A stretch of 16,778 nucleotides of DNA from the NCBI GenBank assembly GCA_045628105.1, contig JAZQOX010000053.1, forward strand, positions 1-16,778. Reading direction: 5' to 3'. The stretch comes from UMGS1781 sp045628105. Lineage in GTDB: Bacteria > Bacillota > Clostridia > TANB77 > CAG-508. Each line of letters opens with the position of its first letter. The first letter of the stretch is position 1. A model generated the notes under the pieces. It did not search any database. It was not told where the DNA came from and saw nothing but the letters and a program-made list of their open reading frames with translations. Below are positions 15,452 through 16,778 of the stretch, piece after piece. Both the position numbers and the translations under genes were made by a program.

Positions 15452-15874
15452 ATGATAAAATCAATAATTAAAGAAATACTTATTATTGTACTTCTTATAA
15501 TTGCAACAGTGATTTTACTAGGAATAGTATTTTATGAATATAATCCAATTAATAAAAAAGTTCCAAGCGATGTTGAAGCATATGTTTTGCCAGAAAAAAC
15601 AGCTGAGGAACTTAACGAAACATTAGAAGCTAGTCAAACTCAAAATATAATCAAAACATATAGAATAGATGCTAAAGACTTAAAAGGATTTGAAAAAACA
15701 AATGATTATGAAAAAGGAAAATTAAATCCATTTGATAAAGTTTGGTCAGACGGAACAAGACACGAAACAAATGAAATAAGTGATGGAAATTTATCAGATG
15801 GTGAAAATAACAGTTCAGGAAGTTCAAACAACACAGGAAATTCTGGAGGACACTTCTTTAATACAATTAAATAA
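15452..15874 (+). CDS. Single-pass membrane protein of the pilus operon, possibly PilP-like
   Basis: The 140-residue protein has a membrane segment at about 9-28, an extracellular segment with predicted helix around 'TAEELNETLEASQ', then 'GKLNPFDKVW' at about 89-98, and a tail rich in Ser, Asn and Gly (about 110-135). The 'NPF' motif recalls the short PilP/GspC-type motif that contacts other envelope parts, but the evidence is slight. Its position after PilO matches pilP in pilMNOP operons. GGGAG precedes the ATG, with 11 bases to the previous stop. If not PilP-like, it is an unknown accessory protein of this operon. Confidence 0.5.
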   Translation: MIKSIIKEILIIVLLIIATVILLGIVFYEYNPINKKVPSDVEAYVLPEKTAEELNETLEASQTQNIIKTYRIDAKDLKGFEKTNDYEKGKLNPFDKVWSDGTRHETNEISDGNLSDGENNSSGSSNNTGNSGGHFFNTIK

Positions 15875-15935
15875 CTTTAGGTAATATTTATTAATGTAAA
15901 TATATACAAGTTTTTATAAAGAGGAGGTGAATCGT

Positions 15936-16175
15936 ATGAAAAATCAAAAAGGTATTACATTAGTTGCTTTAATTATAACAATTATCGTTATGTTAATATT
16001 AGTTGCTGTTTCTGTATCTGTAGTTATCAATTCTAATATATTAGGAAGTGCTCAAAAAGCTGGACAAGATTACAAAAATGCAGCTGAAACAGAAGGTGGT
16101 GATCTTCCTGTAAATTACAACGGTGCTGAATACACAAACTTAGAAGATATTGCTAATCAATATAGTGTAAATTAA
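15936..16175 (+). CDS. Prepilin-like protein with N-terminal class III signal
   Basis: The 79-residue product begins MKNQKG, then a 25-residue hydrophobic helix starting ITLVALII. The basic leader ending in Gly6 before a hydrophobic stretch is what prepilin peptidase cuts. Position 5 of the mature protein is Ala instead of the Glu found in most type IV pilins. Beyond the helix only about 45 residues remain, acidic and without cysteines, so it is a very small pilin or pseudopilin. The chosen ATG follows GAGGAGGTGA (15921-15930); a GTG at 15927 in the same frame is inside that site. A terminator follows. Confidence 0.8.
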   Translation: MKNQKGITLVALIITIIVMLILVAVSVSVVINSNILGSAQKAGQDYKNAAETEGGDLPVNYNGAEYTNLEDIANQYSVN

Positions 16176-16212
16176 TACTTAGTTTAAAAGCAAAAATTTA
16201 AATTAAAGCATA

Positions 16213-16247
16213 GGCATATGCATTGAATAAGTGTATATGCCTTTTTT
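16213..16247 (+). terminator. Intrinsic terminator between the pilin and prepilin peptidase genes
   Basis: GGCATATGCA (16213-16222) pairs with TGTATATGCC (16232-16241), ten pairs including one G-T, around a 9-base loop and followed by six T. It should lower expression of the peptidase relative to the pilin. Confidence 0.85.
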
Positions 16248-16265
16248 AAAAAATGGGAGGAAAAA

Positions 16266-16778
16266 TTGAACATAATTTTTTATGCATATATGTTTGTAAT
16301 GGGGGTTGTACTTGGTAGTTTCTATACATTAGCAGTATATAGAATACCATTAAAACAAGATATAACACATACAAGATCTTATTGCCCAAAATGCAACCAT
16401 AAGCTAATGTTTTGGGATCTAATACCAGTACTTAGTTATATATTTTTAGGCGGAAAATGTAGATATTGTAAAGATAAAATAAGACCAAGATATTTAATTT
16501 TAGAATGTTTATCAGGTTTAGCATTTTTATCATTTGGAATATTTTTAAAGTTTGATTTAATTAATATTCAATTAGATAAAATTTTAACATTAGTTTTTGG
16601 TGTTTTATTTTTTAGCAGTGTTTTTATAGGTATTGGAATTTATAAAGAGTATAAAAAAGTACAAATAAGTGTGTTCAATTTTGGAATTATAGTAGAATCA
16701 TTATATATGATATATCTATATATATTAAATATGAACGCATATAGATATGTTATATACGCTATATTTTTAGCAATAAGT
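16266..16778 (+). CDS. Prepilin peptidase, N-terminal part (runs off the window), first catalytic Asp not seen
   Basis: The frame opens with a TTG preceded by GGGAGG (16255-16260) and stays open for 171 codons to the edge. It shows the family's N-terminal domain: 'GSFYTLAVYRIP' (17-28), Cys40-x2-Cys43, 'LIPVLSYIFLGGKCRYC' (52-68) with Cys65-x2-Cys68, and 'IRPRYLILECLSG' (72-84). Prepilin peptidases cleave the class III leader and methylate the new N-terminus in the membrane. The first catalytic aspartate, expected in a D-x6-PD context shortly after this domain, should fall near 118-140, but residues 105-171 contain no Asp; the aligned stretch reads 'FIGIGIYKEYKKVQISV'. The second aspartate would lie outside the window. 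Confidence 0.8.
   Translation, partial: MNIIFYAYMFVMGVVLGSFYTLAVYRIPLKQDITHTRSYCPKCNHKLMFWDLIPVLSYIFLGGKCRYCKDKIRPRYLILECLSGLAFLSFGIFLKFDLINIQLDKILTLVFGVLFFSSVFIGIGIYKEYKKVQISVFNFGIIVESLYMIYLYILNMNAYRYVIYAIFLAIS

Noticed and set aside
1..16778. CRISPR arrays, tRNA or rRNA genes, insertion sequences, phage genes
   Set aside because: I saw no regularly spaced repeats, no tRNA- or rRNA-like segments, and no transposase or integrase motifs in any frame.

Overview
The window is AT-rich DNA from an endospore-forming, low-GC Gram-positive bacterium, most likely an anaerobic gut-type member of the Clostridia. It carries a spoVA germination operon, ClpC and ClpE unfoldases, a Gram-positive type IV pilus cluster, sigma-A promoters of the TTGACA/TATAAT type and strong AGGAGG ribosome binding sites. 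Arginine is encoded mostly by AGA. I cannot name the species.

Layout. 1-975 is the 3' two thirds of gatB, ending at an intrinsic terminator. A small membrane protein gene lies on the minus strand (1024-1275), followed by about 380 bases without a convincing gene that end in a textbook promoter. That promoter drives a CoA-acyltransferase-fold protein (1657-2508). clpE and pgsA (2633-5484) form a tightly coupled pair. They converge on tcdA (minus) at a 17-bp hairpin that can serve both strands. tcdA and a TSCPD-domain gene run leftwards. A divergent promoter region separates them from a ROK-family sugar kinase and a stand-alone clpC (to 10125). A small palindromic REP-like element lies between clpC and a flavin reductase gene. 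From 12954 down to 10817 the minus strand carries dodecin-spoVAC-spoVAD-spoVAE. From 13139 to the right edge the plus strand carries type IV pilus genes: a PilM-PilN fusion, PilO-like, a possible PilP-like protein, a prepilin-like protein and the start of a prepilin peptidase.

The most striking observation is that both spoVAD and spoVAE are interrupted by one extra base in nearly the same context. In each gene the in-frame codon at the break is CGG, preceded by TAT or TGT, and skipping the C restores the expected protein exactly, starting with a conserved glycine. In my reading of roughly 5,000 codons in this window, CGG occurs in frame nowhere else. This suggests +1 frameshifting at an unassigned or starved CGG codon in two DPA-transport genes of the spore. 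Paired sequencing errors or early decay of sporulation genes are the main alternatives.

Functional themes are protein quality control (ClpE, ClpC), envelope lipid synthesis (PgsA), tRNA charging and modification (GatB, TcdA), spore dipicolinic acid transport (SpoVAC/D/E) and a compact pilus or pseudopilus machine whose peptidase and pilin both lack residues normally considered diagnostic.
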